In this document: positions 1-7,718 of the stretch, piece after piece | How positions within the stretch are numbered: position 1 is the stretch's first letter | How the letters are laid out: each line of letters begins with the position of its first letter | NCBI RefSeq assembly: GCF_015565955.1 | Contig: NZ_CP064760.1 | Location: 1,612,001-1,676,000 of the forward strand | DNA: 64,000 nt | Source of the DNA: Microbacterium schleiferi | GTDB lineage: Bacteria > Actinomycetota > Actinomycetes > Actinomycetales > Microbacteriaceae | Direction: 5' to 3' | Position numbers and translations under genes: made by a program | Notes under the pieces: generated by a model | The model's database searches: none | The model's input: only the letters and a program-made list of their open reading frames with translations | What the model was told of the DNA's origin: nothing

Positions 1-1742
1 ATCTCGTCGAGGTAGTCGCCGTACTCCCCCGCGACGGGGATCGCGACGACCTGCGTCGGCGAAAGCCACACCGGGAAGGCCCCCGCGTAGTGCTCGAGGA
101 GGATCGCGAAGAAACGCTCGATCGAGCCGAACAGCGCACGATGGATCATGACCGGGCGGTGCTTCGCGCCGTCGGGACCCGTGTACTCGAGCTCGAACCG
201 CTCAGGCTGGTTGAAATCGAGCTGGATCGTCGACATCTGCCACGTGCGACCGATCGCATCACGTGCCTGCACCGAGATCTTCGGGCCGTAGAACGCCGCC
301 CCGCCCGGGTCGGGGACGAGCTCGAGCCCGGATGCCTCAGCGACCTCGCGCAGTGTTTCGGTCGCCTCTGCCCAGAGCGCATCGTCGCCGATGAACTTGG
401 GGTTGCCCTCTTCCTTCGTCGACAGCTCGAGGTAGAAGTCCTGCAGACCGTAGTCGCGCAGGACCGAGAGCACGAAGTCGAGGTTGCGGGTCAGCTCGTC
501 ACGCACCTGGTCGGCGGTGACGTAGATGTGCGCGTCATCCTGCGTCATCCCTCGCACCCGGGTCAGACCCGCGAGGGTGCCGCTCTTTTCGTACCGGTAC
601 ACGGTCCCGAACTCCGCCAGGCGCAGCGGCAGCTCGCGATAGCTGCGGCCGCGCGAACGGAAGATGAGGTTGTGGAACGGGCAGTTCATGGGCTTGAGGT
701 AGTACTCCTGCCCCTGCCGGGTTACGTGTCCCTCAGCATCCACGATCTCGTCGAGCTCCATCGGCGGATACATGCCATCGGCGTACCACTGCAGGTGGCC
801 GCTGGTCATGAAGAGATCGCTCTTGGTGATGTGCGGCGAATTGACCATCTCGTAGTCGGCGGCGAGCAGGCGCTGACGCATGTACTGCTCGATCTCGTAG
901 CGGATGATGCCGCCCTTGGGGTGGAAGACCGCGAGCCCCGGCCCGATCTCATCGGGGAACGAGAACAGATCGAGTTCGGCGCCGAGCTTGCGGTGATCGC
1001 GGCGTGCGGCCTCTTCGAGGCGGTGCTGATACGCGCGTAGCTCGTCCTTGGTCGGCCACGCGGTGCCGTAGATGCGCTGGAGCTGCGGGTTCTTCTCACT
1101 CCCCCGCCAGTAGGCGCCGGCGACCCGGGTGAGATCCCAGCCGTTGCCGATCATGCGGGTGCCGGGCACGTGCGGGCCGCGGCAGAGGTCCTTCCAGGCC
1201 GTCTCGCCGTCGCGGGTCACGTTGTCGTAGATCGTCAGTTCAGCACCGCCGACTTCGACGGATGCCCCTTCTGCCGCATCCGCGCCGCCCTTGAGGCCGA
1301 TGAGCTCGAGCTTGAACGGCTCGTGAGCCAGCTCTACGCGCGCCTCATCCTCGGTGACGACGCGGCGCATGAAGCGCTGGCCCTCGCGGACGATGCGCTC
1401 CATCTCCTTCTTGATGGCCTTGAGATCCTCGGGAGTGAAGGGCTCGTCGACGCCGAAGTCGTAGTAGAAGCCGTCGGCGATCGGCGGACCGATCCCGAGG
1501 TTGGCCTGCGGACGGATGCGCTGCACGGCCTGCGCCAGCACGTGAGCTGTCGAGTGCCGAAGGATGTCGAGACCATCGGGGCTGTCGATCGTCACCGGTT
1601 CGACGGTGTCATCGGCCGTGACAACCGTCGCGAGATCCCGCAGCGTGCCGTTGACCCGCAGGGCCACCACGGAGCGATCGGAGAAGAGGGCGAAGCCGTC
1701 GGCGGGGTAGACCACGTCGGACGGGACGAGCGGTTGTGTCAC
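1..1742 (-). CDS. thrS: Threonyl-tRNA synthetase, 3' end cut by window edge
   Basis: Charges tRNA-Thr with threonine in the cytoplasm. About 580 codons are present and the family is usually about 640-680, so the C-terminal part of the anticodon-binding domain lies outside the window. From the GTG at 1742 the product has a short TGS-like N-terminus, then an editing-domain HSTAH motif near residue 63, and the class II catalytic core with MNCPFH near residue 352, whose Cys is a zinc ligand. An [10 protein letters not shown] segment follows. The GTG start is chosen because CAGGAG lies 6 nt upstream. The gene lies 66 nt downstream of a restriction-type gene on the same strand. Identification is firm; the reading frame was followed by eye on the reverse complement. 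Confidence 0.95.
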   Translation of the reverse strand, partial: MTQPLVPSDVVYPADGFALFSDRSVVALRVNGTLRDLATVVTADDTVEPVTIDSPDGLDILRHSTAHVLAQAVQRIRPQANLGIGPPIADGFYYDFGVDEPFTPEDLKAIKKEMERIVREGQRFMRRVVTEDEARVELAHEPFKLELIGLKGGADAAEGASVEVGGAELTIYDNVTRDGETAWKDLCRGPHVPGTRMIGNGWDLTRVAGAYWRGSEKNPQLQRIYGTAWPTKDELRAYQHRLEEAARRDHRKLGAELDLFSFPDEIGPGLAVFHPKGGIIRYEIEQYMRQRLLAADYEMVNSPHITKSDLFMTSGHLQWYADGMYPPMELDEIVDAEGHVTRQGQEYYLKPMNCPFHNLIFRSRGRSYRELPLRLAEFGTVYRYEKSGTLAGLTRVRGMTQDDAHIYVTADQVRDELTRNLDFVLSVLRDYGLQDFYLELSTKEEGNPKFIGDDALWAEATETLREVAEASGLELVPDPGGAAFYGPKISVQARDAIGRTWQMSTIQLDFNQPERFELEYTGPDGAKHRPVMIHRALFGSIERFFAILLEHYAGAFPVWLSPTQVVAIPVAGEYGDYLDE

Positions 1743-1770
1743 AGCGAACTCCTGGGCGATGTCAGCTTCC

Positions 1771-1776
1771 AGGCTA
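1771..1776 (-). promoter_or_regulatory. Possible -10 element for thrS
   Basis: On the minus strand TAGCCT lies 28 nt before the thrS start, in the 66-nt gap after the restriction gene. No convincing -35 is visible. The gap is too short for a T-box leader. Confidence 0.3.
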
Positions 1777-1808
1777 CCGAGCCTGACGGGGGCATCTGAC
1801 CAGGTGGT

Positions 1809-3830
1809 TCACATGATCTGCCCGATGTAGGAGTACTTGACGAAGACCTCGGGCGCGAGCCCGGCCTCGTCAAGAACTCCTTGCACCGCTGCCATCATGT
1901 AGCGCGAGTCCCACCCCATGTACAGGTGGTGGTCATTGTCCAGGCTGTCCCAGTCACCGTTCCAGGCGCGGTCGTCATAGACAGGTCCGCCGCGCTTCGA
2001 GCAGTACGCGATCACCGCGTCACGCTGATCCGCCCAGAGCCGGTGGAAGATCCGGTTGAACAGGTACTTGATGTCGGGCACTTCCCAGTGCTCGCCGACG
2101 TACTCCACATACGAGAACTCGCGCTCCCACCCGCGCGGCCAACCGCGACGGGACATGGCATCGAGGATGGGCGTCAGGCCGTCGTCGTCGATCACGAGCG
2201 GCCCTCGGCGTCGCCACAGCGCCATGACCTGCCGAGCGAGCTCTGCCGAACGGGCGCTGATCGCCGCCGTTCCCCAGGAATCGACGGTCGCCAGCTGTCG
2301 ACTGACGCTGAGCGCGCTCCGCGAGTACACGGCACGCTTGTCGGGGAAGTCTGCGTCGAAGACCTGAGCAGCGAGGTGCTCTTCGAGAAGCGTGAGGTTG
2401 CCGAGGGTCGCGGCAAGGGCTCGGTGGCTGTTCTGTTCGTCTTCCGTGTAGTCCTTCCACCGCCGCCCATCGCCGCCGGTCCACTCGTCCGAGGGCGCGG
2501 GAGGGAAGATGTGGTCGACAATGAGCTCATCATCGCTCGCATCAGCCTGGGCCAGCCGCGACAGGACGTACTCCGGGTGCGGCAGCGGGCTGTGCTTCAG
2601 CGCAACGCGTACCCGATCATCGGACGGCGTGAGGCGCGAGATCGCCGTCGCCAGCGCGTCGATGCCGTCCGATGATGCCCGGACAAGGCGCGCGACCAGG
2701 CGCTCCGATGAGGTGCCGACCACGTCGCGACGCAGCAGCAGCGACTGGAGGTCGTCGAGTACCTCCAGCAGTTGGTCGCGCCCGATCTCTCCTTCGCCAT
2801 AGCGCGCACGGAGTGTCATCACGAGCGGATACATCCCGCGCCCGAACGTGTTTAGGTGATGCAGGCGCGCCCGGATGTCGGCATCCGGCTCTCTCGCGGG
2901 GTCAAGCAGGGTCGCATAGAGCTCAGCGAATGAGCGCCACTGCTGCGCCATGCTCCGAAGCATCGCGGGCTCGAGCCGTGGGAAGCGGGCGCGGAAGACG
3001 TCGTAAATGCCACGCCCCGACGCGGTCGTCGCGACCTCGCGCCCGCCGACCATCACCAGATAGTGGGCCCAGAACGAGGCGATGTGCTCGCCGGTGCTCT
3101 GCTCGATCGCGGCCCAGTACTCGTCTTCGATGATCAGCTGCTCGGCGTGTGACAGCCCCATGAGCACGTAGTTGTGGATCAGCTCATGATCGCGCAACGG
3201 TTCGCCCGTGGAGTTGAGGCTCTCGAAGATCTGTTGGGCGTTGGCGCCGGCACCGAGCGAGATCGCGACGTGCTCGAGACGCTGAAGTCCGCGCCAGATC
3301 CGGGCGACATCATCTGCAGGAATCTGGCTACGGAAGAACGCGTAGTTGTCAGCGAACCGCGACGGAGCCGGGGTAGTATCCGTGGTTCCGATGATCACGT
3401 CTCGGAAAGGAGCTGCCCACTCCCGATGCGGACGCAGCTTCGTTTCGCCGGTCCCCGGGTGAAGCAACACGCGCTCGAGCTCGGCGGCGAGAACCGGGTC
3501 TTCGTCACGGACGGTGTGAAACAGTGCACCGATGAGCAGCATCAGCGTTGTGATGCGTTGCTGCCCGTCGATCAGTACCCACTCCTCCGCTCCCCCGTCC
3601 TCCCCGCCTGCCCGAGACGCGTCGGCCGCGCTGAGGATCGATCCGATGAAGTGCATCTGATCATCGTCGCGATCGGCCACCGCACGGATGTCGCTGAGCA
3701 ACTGCTCGCACCCACCGATATCCCAGCGGTACTGCCGCTGATACACCGGCACAACGATGGTCGCCTGCGCCGACGCGAGCCACGCGACAGTGTTGACAGC
3801 GTGAGCGCGGATGTTCGTCGCGGTGATCAT
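1809..3830 (-). CDS. GmrSD-like DUF262/DUF1524 protein, probable type IV restriction enzyme
   Basis: 673 residues in one chain. The N-terminal DUF262 domain shows QRQYRW (31-36) and IDGQQR (87-92), the ParB/sulfiredoxin-like nucleotide-binding signature, followed by an NSTGEPL segment. The C-terminal DUF1524 nuclease domain shows VDHIFPP at about 438-444 and a LGNLTLL segment near 475, the pattern of a His-Me finger nuclease. Fused GmrSD proteins cut glucosylated or otherwise modified phage DNA using NTP; substrate and activity here are inferred from family. The start has GGAGGAG 7 nt upstream, and an AT-rich -10-like stretch lies near 3868-3879. It stands alone between thrS and a divergent unknown gene, so it is probably a single-gene defence cassette. 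Confidence 0.8.
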   Translation of the reverse strand: MITATNIRAHAVNTVAWLASAQATIVVPVYQRQYRWDIGGCEQLLSDIRAVADRDDDQMHFIGSILSAADASRAGGEDGGAEEWVLIDGQQRITTLMLLIGALFHTVRDEDPVLAAELERVLLHPGTGETKLRPHREWAAPFRDVIIGTTDTTPAPSRFADNYAFFRSQIPADDVARIWRGLQRLEHVAISLGAGANAQQIFESLNSTGEPLRDHELIHNYVLMGLSHAEQLIIEDEYWAAIEQSTGEHIASFWAHYLVMVGGREVATTASGRGIYDVFRARFPRLEPAMLRSMAQQWRSFAELYATLLDPAREPDADIRARLHHLNTFGRGMYPLVMTLRARYGEGEIGRDQLLEVLDDLQSLLLRRDVVGTSSERLVARLVRASSDGIDALATAISRLTPSDDRVRVALKHSPLPHPEYVLSRLAQADASDDELIVDHIFPPAPSDEWTGGDGRRWKDYTEDEQNSHRALAATLGNLTLLEEHLAAQVFDADFPDKRAVYSRSALSVSRQLATVDSWGTAAISARSAELARQVMALWRRRGPLVIDDDGLTPILDAMSRRGWPRGWEREFSYVEYVGEHWEVPDIKYLFNRIFHRLWADQRDAVIAYCSKRGGPVYDDRAWNGDWDSLDNDHHLYMGWDSRYMMAAVQGVLDEAGLAPEVFVKYSYIGQIM

Positions 3831-3916
3831 CGAGTGTCTCCTCCGGCTTCGTGGACGACCCCGACGAGTCTAATAATCACGGCGGAAACGCCCAGGTCGC
3901 CGCGACATGCCGGAGG

Positions 3917-3934
3917 TAGGGTTGCCTAAGTTGG
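3917..3934. promoter_or_regulatory. Weak DtxR/IdeR-like iron box
   Basis: The sequence TAGGGTTGCCTAAGTTGG matches the core AGGTNAGCCTNACCT at about 11 of 15 positions. It lies 45 nt before the start of the oxygenase-like gene at 3979. The match is modest and could be chance. Confidence 0.28.
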
Positions 3935-3978
3935 GCCTGTAAAAACGCGCTGGCCCACCGACCGAAAGGCACAACCCT

Positions 3979-4752
3979 ATGGGTTACATCAAGAGCGCCG
4001 CTCTCGACGAGACCGGCTTCGTCGTTCTGGACAGCTACAACGAGCCTGTGGATCCGAAGGAATGGCTCGACATCGAGTATGTGGACTGGAAGTCCTCGGG
4101 CGACACGCGGTTTGCACCGTTGGCCTCGGCCAAGGGCGAGATCGAATGCAACGGCTTCTGGAACCACCAGCCGCCCCGCACCGACAAGGACGGCGTCTGG
4201 ATCGACGCGCAGACCGAGCTTGCACCGACCCTCACCGCGCGGGCGAAGGAGCCGGGTGCGAACGTCGGACGGTGCCGCATCATCGAACTGCAGCCGAACT
4301 CGTACGCCGATTGCCTGTACAACCTGCACCAGGACGACAACAACCGTCTGAACCCTGACGGCACCGGATGGGTCGTGCGTGGGTTCTTCAACCTCACCGA
4401 CGACAAGGACAGCTACTTCGTCCTGCGCGAGAACCGCACCGATCCGAGCATCGAGTACCGCATCGCCCTGCCGGCTGGCGCGCAGCTCATCGTCGACACG
4501 CAGCGCCTCTGGCACGCCGTCCACCACCAGGGCGACGAACCGCGCTACTGCCTGATCACCTCGTGGACCTCGGGCCCCGAACTGGATGCCTACATCGAGA
4601 AGTACAACGGCAAGCCGACGACCGAGTATTACCCGGTCTCCGAAGAGATCCGCGAAGCCGGCCAGGCCGAGCAGGCGCGTCGGGATGCCGCCCGCGCCGC
4701 GTACTACGCCGCGAAGGGACAGAAGGAGAAGCTCGCCATGAGCGAGGCCTGA
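3979..4752 (+). CDS. Unknown protein with 2-oxoglutarate/Fe(II) oxygenase-like metal triad
   Basis: 257 residues with no family I can name. The middle reads LHQDD with H117 and D119, then LWHAVHHQ with H179/H182, then R189 on a beta-strand-like YCLITSW segment. The HxD...H spacing, with an Arg about 10 residues after the distal His, is the facial triad and 2-oxoglutarate anchor of cupin-fold Fe(II) oxygenases such as the aspartyl/asparaginyl hydroxylase group. The C-terminus (about 215-257) is a charged, Ala-rich helix. There is no signal peptide or membrane segment. A weak iron-box-like site lies upstream and a strong terminator follows. Enzymatic function is inference; substrate unknown. 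The start is the ATG after the GAAAGGCAC stretch, a weak ribosome site. Confidence 0.6.
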   Translation: MGYIKSAALDETGFVVLDSYNEPVDPKEWLDIEYVDWKSSGDTRFAPLASAKGEIECNGFWNHQPPRTDKDGVWIDAQTELAPTLTARAKEPGANVGRCRIIELQPNSYADCLYNLHQDDNNRLNPDGTGWVVRGFFNLTDDKDSYFVLRENRTDPSIEYRIALPAGAQLIVDTQRLWHAVHHQGDEPRYCLITSWTSGPELDAYIEKYNGKPTTEYYPVSEEIREAGQAEQARRDAARAAYYAAKGQKEKLAMSEA

Positions 4753-4768
4753 TTCTCGGCACAGACGC

Positions 4769-4802
4769 GAAGGCCCCCATCCGACGAAGGGTGGGGGCCT
4801 TC
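4769..4802. terminator. Bidirectional intrinsic terminator
   Basis: GAAGGCCCCCATCC and GGGTGGGGGCCTTC form a 14-bp stem with one G-T pair and a 6-nt loop. It sits between the convergent genes ending at 4752 and 4804 and probably serves both. Confidence 0.85.
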
Positions 4803-4803
4803 G

Positions 4804-5037
4804 TCATCGCCGCGGATCGTCGACCGCGCCAGCTCGCCGAAGTTCGATGAGGTACTCCTGGTCTGCATCCGCGAGGTAGTGGTCACCCGTCTGCGGATTC
4901 CGGATGGGGGCTCCGCCTGCACCGACGACGGCATCGAACGCCTCGGTGCTCAGCGCCGAACGAGGGTTGTCCAGCAACCACTCCTTCGTGGCATGCAGGC
5001 AACGGTGGATCCAGTGGTCGGACGAGTTCTCGCTCAT
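4804..5037 (-). CDS. Small acidic hypothetical protein
   Basis: 77 residues with no recognised domain. The sequence has a GGAPIRNPQTGDHYL segment and an N-terminal WIHRCLHATKEWLLDNP helix. No membrane segment or cysteine motif suggests a role. It is convergent with the oxygenase-like gene and shares its terminator. The frame is supported mainly by GC-rich codon use and by the terminator lying right after its stop. Moderate confidence that it is expressed. Confidence 0.5.
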   Translation of the reverse strand: MSENSSDHWIHRCLHATKEWLLDNPRSALSTEAFDAVVGAGGAPIRNPQTGDHYLADADQEYLIELRRAGAVDDPRR

Positions 5038-5103
5038 GACGCCAGTATCTCGAGCCGGAGATCCGGCTGCTACCTCGCTGGCGTCACTGGTCGAAGAAAT
5101 GCA

Positions 5104-5127
5104 AAACCCCCGGAACTCCGGGGGTTT
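5104..5127 (-). terminator. Terminator of the Gly-Cys-Val tRNA operon
   Basis: AAACCCCCGG and CCGGGGGTTT form a 10-bp stem around AACT. Read on the minus strand it starts 5 nt after the 3' end of tRNA-Val and ends in a run of T. Confidence 0.85.
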
Positions 5128-5131
5128 CGGG

Positions 5132-5206
5132 TGGTGCGCGATACTGGGATCGAACCAGTGACCTCTTCCGTGTCAGGGAAGCGCGCTACCGCTGCGCCAA
5201 TCGCGC
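5132..5206 (-). tRNA. tRNA-Val (GAC)
   Basis: 75 nt including an encoded CCA. Acceptor arms GCGCGAT and ATCGCGC pair, the anticodon stem CTTCC/GGAAG holds the loop CTGACAC (anticodon GAC), and the T arm ACTGG/CCAGT holds TTCGATC. It is the last gene of the minus-strand Gly-Cys-Val cluster. Confidence 0.95.
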
Positions 5207-5234
5207 CTAAAAGGCTTTTCAGTTGTGTCATGCG

Positions 5235-5305
5235 AGGTGGCGACGGGATTCGAACCCGTGTAAACGGCTTTGCAGGCCGGTGCCTAGCCGCTCGGCCACG
5301 CCACC
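5235..5305 (-). tRNA. tRNA-Cys (GCA)
   Basis: 71 nt. Acceptor arms GGTGGCG/CGCCACC, anticodon loop CTGCAAA (GCA) and discriminator U73, as expected for tRNA-Cys. CCA is not encoded, so it needs the CCA-adding enzyme. Confidence 0.95.
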
Positions 5306-5354
5306 GTGTGTGGTTCGACCCACGTGTCGTGTCTCCGAAGAGACCCCGCACTCG

Positions 5355-5427
5355 AGCGGATGACGAGACTCGAACTCGCGACCCTCACCTTGGCAAGGTG
5401 ATGCGCTACCAACTGCGCTACATCCGC
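5355..5427 (-). tRNA. tRNA-Gly (GCC)
   Basis: 73 nt. Acceptor arms GCGGATG/CATCCGC, anticodon stem TCACC/GGTGA with loop TTGCCAA (GCC), discriminator U73. CCA is not encoded. It is the first gene of the minus-strand tRNA operon. Confidence 0.95.
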
Positions 5428-5454
5428 ATTGCACCACCGTGTGGCGCTTGATCG

Positions 5455-5482
5455 ACTTTAGTCGAGAATCGTCGCCGCGCAA
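5455..5482 (-). promoter_or_regulatory. Promoter of the Gly-Cys-Val tRNA operon
   Basis: On the minus strand TTGCGC (5482-5477) and TAAAGT (5460-5455) are 16 nt apart, with the -10 about 27 nt before tRNA-Gly. The -10 lies inside a TCGACT-TT-AGTCGA dyad. Confidence 0.5.
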
Positions 5483-5541
5483 AACCGAAACGGCTCCGCG
5501 CGTGTCGTGCAGCGAGGTCGTGTGCCAGGCCCCGAATCCGG

Positions 5542-5547
5542 TAAGAT
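5542..5547 (+). promoter_or_regulatory. -10 element for tRNA-Val (CAC)
   Basis: TAAGAT lies 24 nt before the tRNA, a usual distance for a short 5' leader. The -35 is not clear. Confidence 0.45.
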
Positions 5548-5571
5548 CGAGACTCGGCCCGCACGGGTCTT

Positions 5572-5647
5572 GGGCGATTGGCGCAGTTGGTAGCGCGCTT
5601 CCTTCACACGGAAGAGGTCATCAGTTCGAGTCTGGTATCGCCCACCA
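5572..5647 (+). tRNA. tRNA-Val (CAC)
   Basis: 76 nt with CCA encoded. Acceptor arms GGGCGAT/ATCGCCC, anticodon stem CTTCC/GGAAG with loop TTCACAC (CAC), T loop TTCGAGT. It is a second valine isoacceptor, on the opposite strand from the Val(GAC) gene. Confidence 0.95.
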
Positions 5648-5657
5648 CATCTCCCCC

Positions 5658-6179
5658 TCACTCCCGCGGCGCTGCATCCCAGCCATAGCGGCGACGCAGA
5701 GCGTTGGCGACGACCACGAAGCGATCGAGATCGAGCGCTGCAGCTTCACGACGCATCCCCCGGTGGTGCACGCTGTAGAGCTGTTCGACATCGACCCAGG
5801 ATGGCCTCCCCTTCGCATCCCACGGCCCGGAGCCGATCGCGATGTAGTCGCGGTCTCCGTCATGCGATTGGCTGGTCAACCGTACGGCATACACGTGATC
5901 AGCGTCCTGCTGCCCGATCACGAGCACCGGGCGGTCTTTGCCCCGGCCATCGCCTTCCGCGTAGGGCACCCATGTCCACACGATTTCGCCAGCGTCAGCC
6001 TGCCCGTCGGGCTCGGGTGCGTAGCTGATCTTCAGGTCATCGGCACGGGGTGGTGCGATGAGCCGGGTGCGTGTGCCGTCGCGCGTGCTGCTCGGCGCAG
6101 CATCCACGTGCGATCTCTTGCGCCGCGGCGGAGCCAGCGCGGTGGCGACTCTGCGGACGAACGTCGACAGCCGGTTCAC
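5658..6179 (-). CDS. MazF/PemK-family ribonuclease toxin, no antitoxin beside it
   Basis: 173 residues. The MazF/PemK fold starts near residue 64 with GEIVWTWVPY, followed by KDRPVLVIG, the conserved KxRPxLVI strand, and later a WVDVEQLYSVH stretch. Family members are mRNA- or tRNA-cleaving endoribonucleases inhibited by a small antitoxin. Residues 1-60 are a basic, low-complexity extension (RRVATALAPPRRKR) not typical of short MazF toxins. The GTG start at 6179 follows AAGGTGA. No antitoxin ORF lies on either side: the 3' neighbour is tRNA-Val, ending 10 nt away, and the 5' neighbour is the amt terminator. It may therefore be a housekeeping PemK-like protein rather than a two-gene module. 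Confidence 0.75.
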   Translation of the reverse strand: MNRLSTFVRRVATALAPPRRKRSHVDAAPSSTRDGTRTRLIAPPRADDLKISYAPEPDGQADAGEIVWTWVPYAEGDGRGKDRPVLVIGQQDADHVYAVRLTSQSHDGDRDYIAIGSGPWDAKGRPSWVDVEQLYSVHHRGMRREAAALDLDRFVVVANALRRRYGWDAAPRE

Positions 6180-6214
6180 GTGGTCACCTTAGCCGCCGAC
6201 GGTGCCGAGAAACG

Positions 6215-6253
6215 CCTCAGGGGCGCCGCGAACCAGTCGCGACGCCCCTGAGG
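6215..6253 (-). terminator. Terminator downstream of amt
   Basis: CCTCAGGGGCG and CGCCCCTGAGG flank further pairing of CGCG/CGCG around a short loop, giving a long GC-rich hairpin 25 nt after the amt stop. Confidence 0.8.
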
Positions 6254-6277
6254 ACAAGGGAGATGAACTCCGAACGA

Positions 6278-7537
6278 TCAGACCTGCTCGGCGAGCGAGT
6301 AGCCCTCTTCGCCGTGCACGCTGGTGTCGACGCCAGCGAGCTCGTCCTCGTTCTTGATGCGGAAGCCGATCGTCTTCTCGATCGCGAAGCCCAGGATCCA
6401 GGCGATCACGAAGGAGTAGATCAGCACACCGAAGGCGGCAATCGCCTGAACCGTGAGCTGCTCGATGCCACCGCCGAGGAACAGGCCGGTCTCGGTTGCG
6501 AAGAAGCCGAGGTACAGGGTTCCGACGACACCACCGACCAGGTGGATGCCGACCACGTCGAGCGAGTCGTCGTAGCCGAGCTTCCACTTGAGCTCGATAG
6601 CGAAGGCGCAGATCACACCGGTGACAAGACCGAGCAGGAGCGCCCAGCCGGGGGTGAGGAACGCACAGGCCGGGGTGATCGCGACCAGACCGGCGACAGC
6701 ACCCGAAGCGGCGCCCACCGAGGTGGCCTTGCCGTCCTTGAACTTCTCGACGATCAGCCAGCCGATGATGGCTGCAGCGGTCGCACCGAGGGTGTTGATG
6801 ACGATGATGCCAGCGAGGCTGTCGGGGCCCATGGCACCGTACGAGCCGTCACCGTTGAGCCAGTTGGCCTCGGCACCCGCGTTGAAGCCGAACCAGCCGA
6901 ACCACAGGATCGACGCGCCGAGCATGACCAGGGGCACGTTGTGCGGCTTCTGGATGCCCTTCTGGAATCCGATGCGCTTGCCGAGAACAAGTGCGAGCGC
7001 GAGGGCCGCAGCACCTGCGTTGATGTGAACGGCAGTACCACCCGCGTAGTCCATCACGAAGATCCCGGACTCCTCGCCGAACAGCGTGGTACCGAGGTTC
7101 ATGATCCAGCCGCCGCCCCAGACCCATGCGGCCACGGGGAAGTAGACGACCGTCGCCCACACACCGGCGAAGATCATCCACGATCCGAACCGCGCGCGGT
7201 CGGCGATGGCGCCCGAGATCAGGGCCACCGTGATGATCGCGAAGGTGGAGCCGAACAGTGCGAGCACGAAGTCGGAGCTCGAGAGCTCAGGCGACGAGAG
7301 CGCGAAGTTGGCGAAGGGGTTACCGCTGAAGTCCCAGGGGTTGGCGACGGCAGCCATGTTGAATCCGTACAGGATCCAGAGCACGGCGATCAGAGCCATC
7401 GCGCCGAAGCTCATCATCATCATGCTGATGACGCTCTTCGCCTTGACGAGACCACCGTAGAAGAAGGCGACGCCGGGCGTCATGAACAGGACTAGCGCCG
7501 ACGAGGTAATACCCCAGGCGAGAGTTCCAGCATCCAT
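6278..7537 (-). CDS. amt: Ammonium transporter
   Basis: 419-residue Amt/MEP/Rh channel for ammonium uptake across the cytoplasmic membrane; length is normal. It has about eleven hydrophobic segments and no cleaved signal. The first pore histidine lies in DYAGGTAVHINAG (H171), equivalent to the E. coli AmtB twin-His site, and the second in GIHLVGGVVG near residue 327. The C-terminal tail has the conserved GFRIKNEDELAGVD segment that links transport to PII binding. The usual glnK and glnD partners are not next to it; zapE lies upstream and a terminator downstream. A GlnR-type box lies about 110-125 nt upstream, which predicts induction under nitrogen limitation. Confidence 0.97.
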   Translation of the reverse strand: MDAGTLAWGITSSALVLFMTPGVAFFYGGLVKAKSVISMMMMSFGAMALIAVLWILYGFNMAAVANPWDFSGNPFANFALSSPELSSSDFVLALFGSTFAIITVALISGAIADRARFGSWMIFAGVWATVVYFPVAAWVWGGGWIMNLGTTLFGEESGIFVMDYAGGTAVHINAGAAALALALVLGKRIGFQKGIQKPHNVPLVMLGASILWFGWFGFNAGAEANWLNGDGSYGAMGPDSLAGIIVINTLGATAAAIIGWLIVEKFKDGKATSVGAASGAVAGLVAITPACAFLTPGWALLLGLVTGVICAFAIELKWKLGYDDSLDVVGIHLVGGVVGTLYLGFFATETGLFLGGGIEQLTVQAIAAFGVLIYSFVIAWILGFAIEKTIGFRIKNEDELAGVDTSVHGEEGYSLAEQV

Positions 7538-7645
7538 TGAGAGTCCTCAATTCGTGTCGTGTGTCGAAAGTTGCACCGACGCGGGTAGTCGGGCACTTGC
7601 GGAGCCAGTCTCGCGGCGACCGGTTTCGCCCAGAGGGTGCCCCGT

Positions 7646-7661
7646 GTTTCGCGTCTGTTAC
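7646..7661 (-). promoter_or_regulatory. GlnR-type box upstream of amt
   Basis: On the minus strand the site reads GTAAC-AGACGC-GAAAC, an exact match to the GTNAC-N6-GAAAC half-site pair known from Streptomyces and Mycobacterium GlnR targets. It lies 109 nt before the amt start. The same pattern occurs before glnA at 43139. Confidence 0.7.
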
Positions 7662-7718
7662 ACGACCCGCTCTCAGGTAAACATCAGGTTTCGGGCCACC
7701 CCGAGGTCGCCACGAAAT

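Noticed and set aside
1743..1808. T-box riboswitch before thrS
   Set aside because: Only 66 nt separate thrS from the upstream gene and no T-box consensus is present.
6071..7495. 474-codon plus-strand open frame over amt
   Set aside because: It is antisense to a complete Amt protein; the translation is low-complexity His/Asp/Glu/Arg-rich, the usual result of reading a high-GC gene on the wrong strand.
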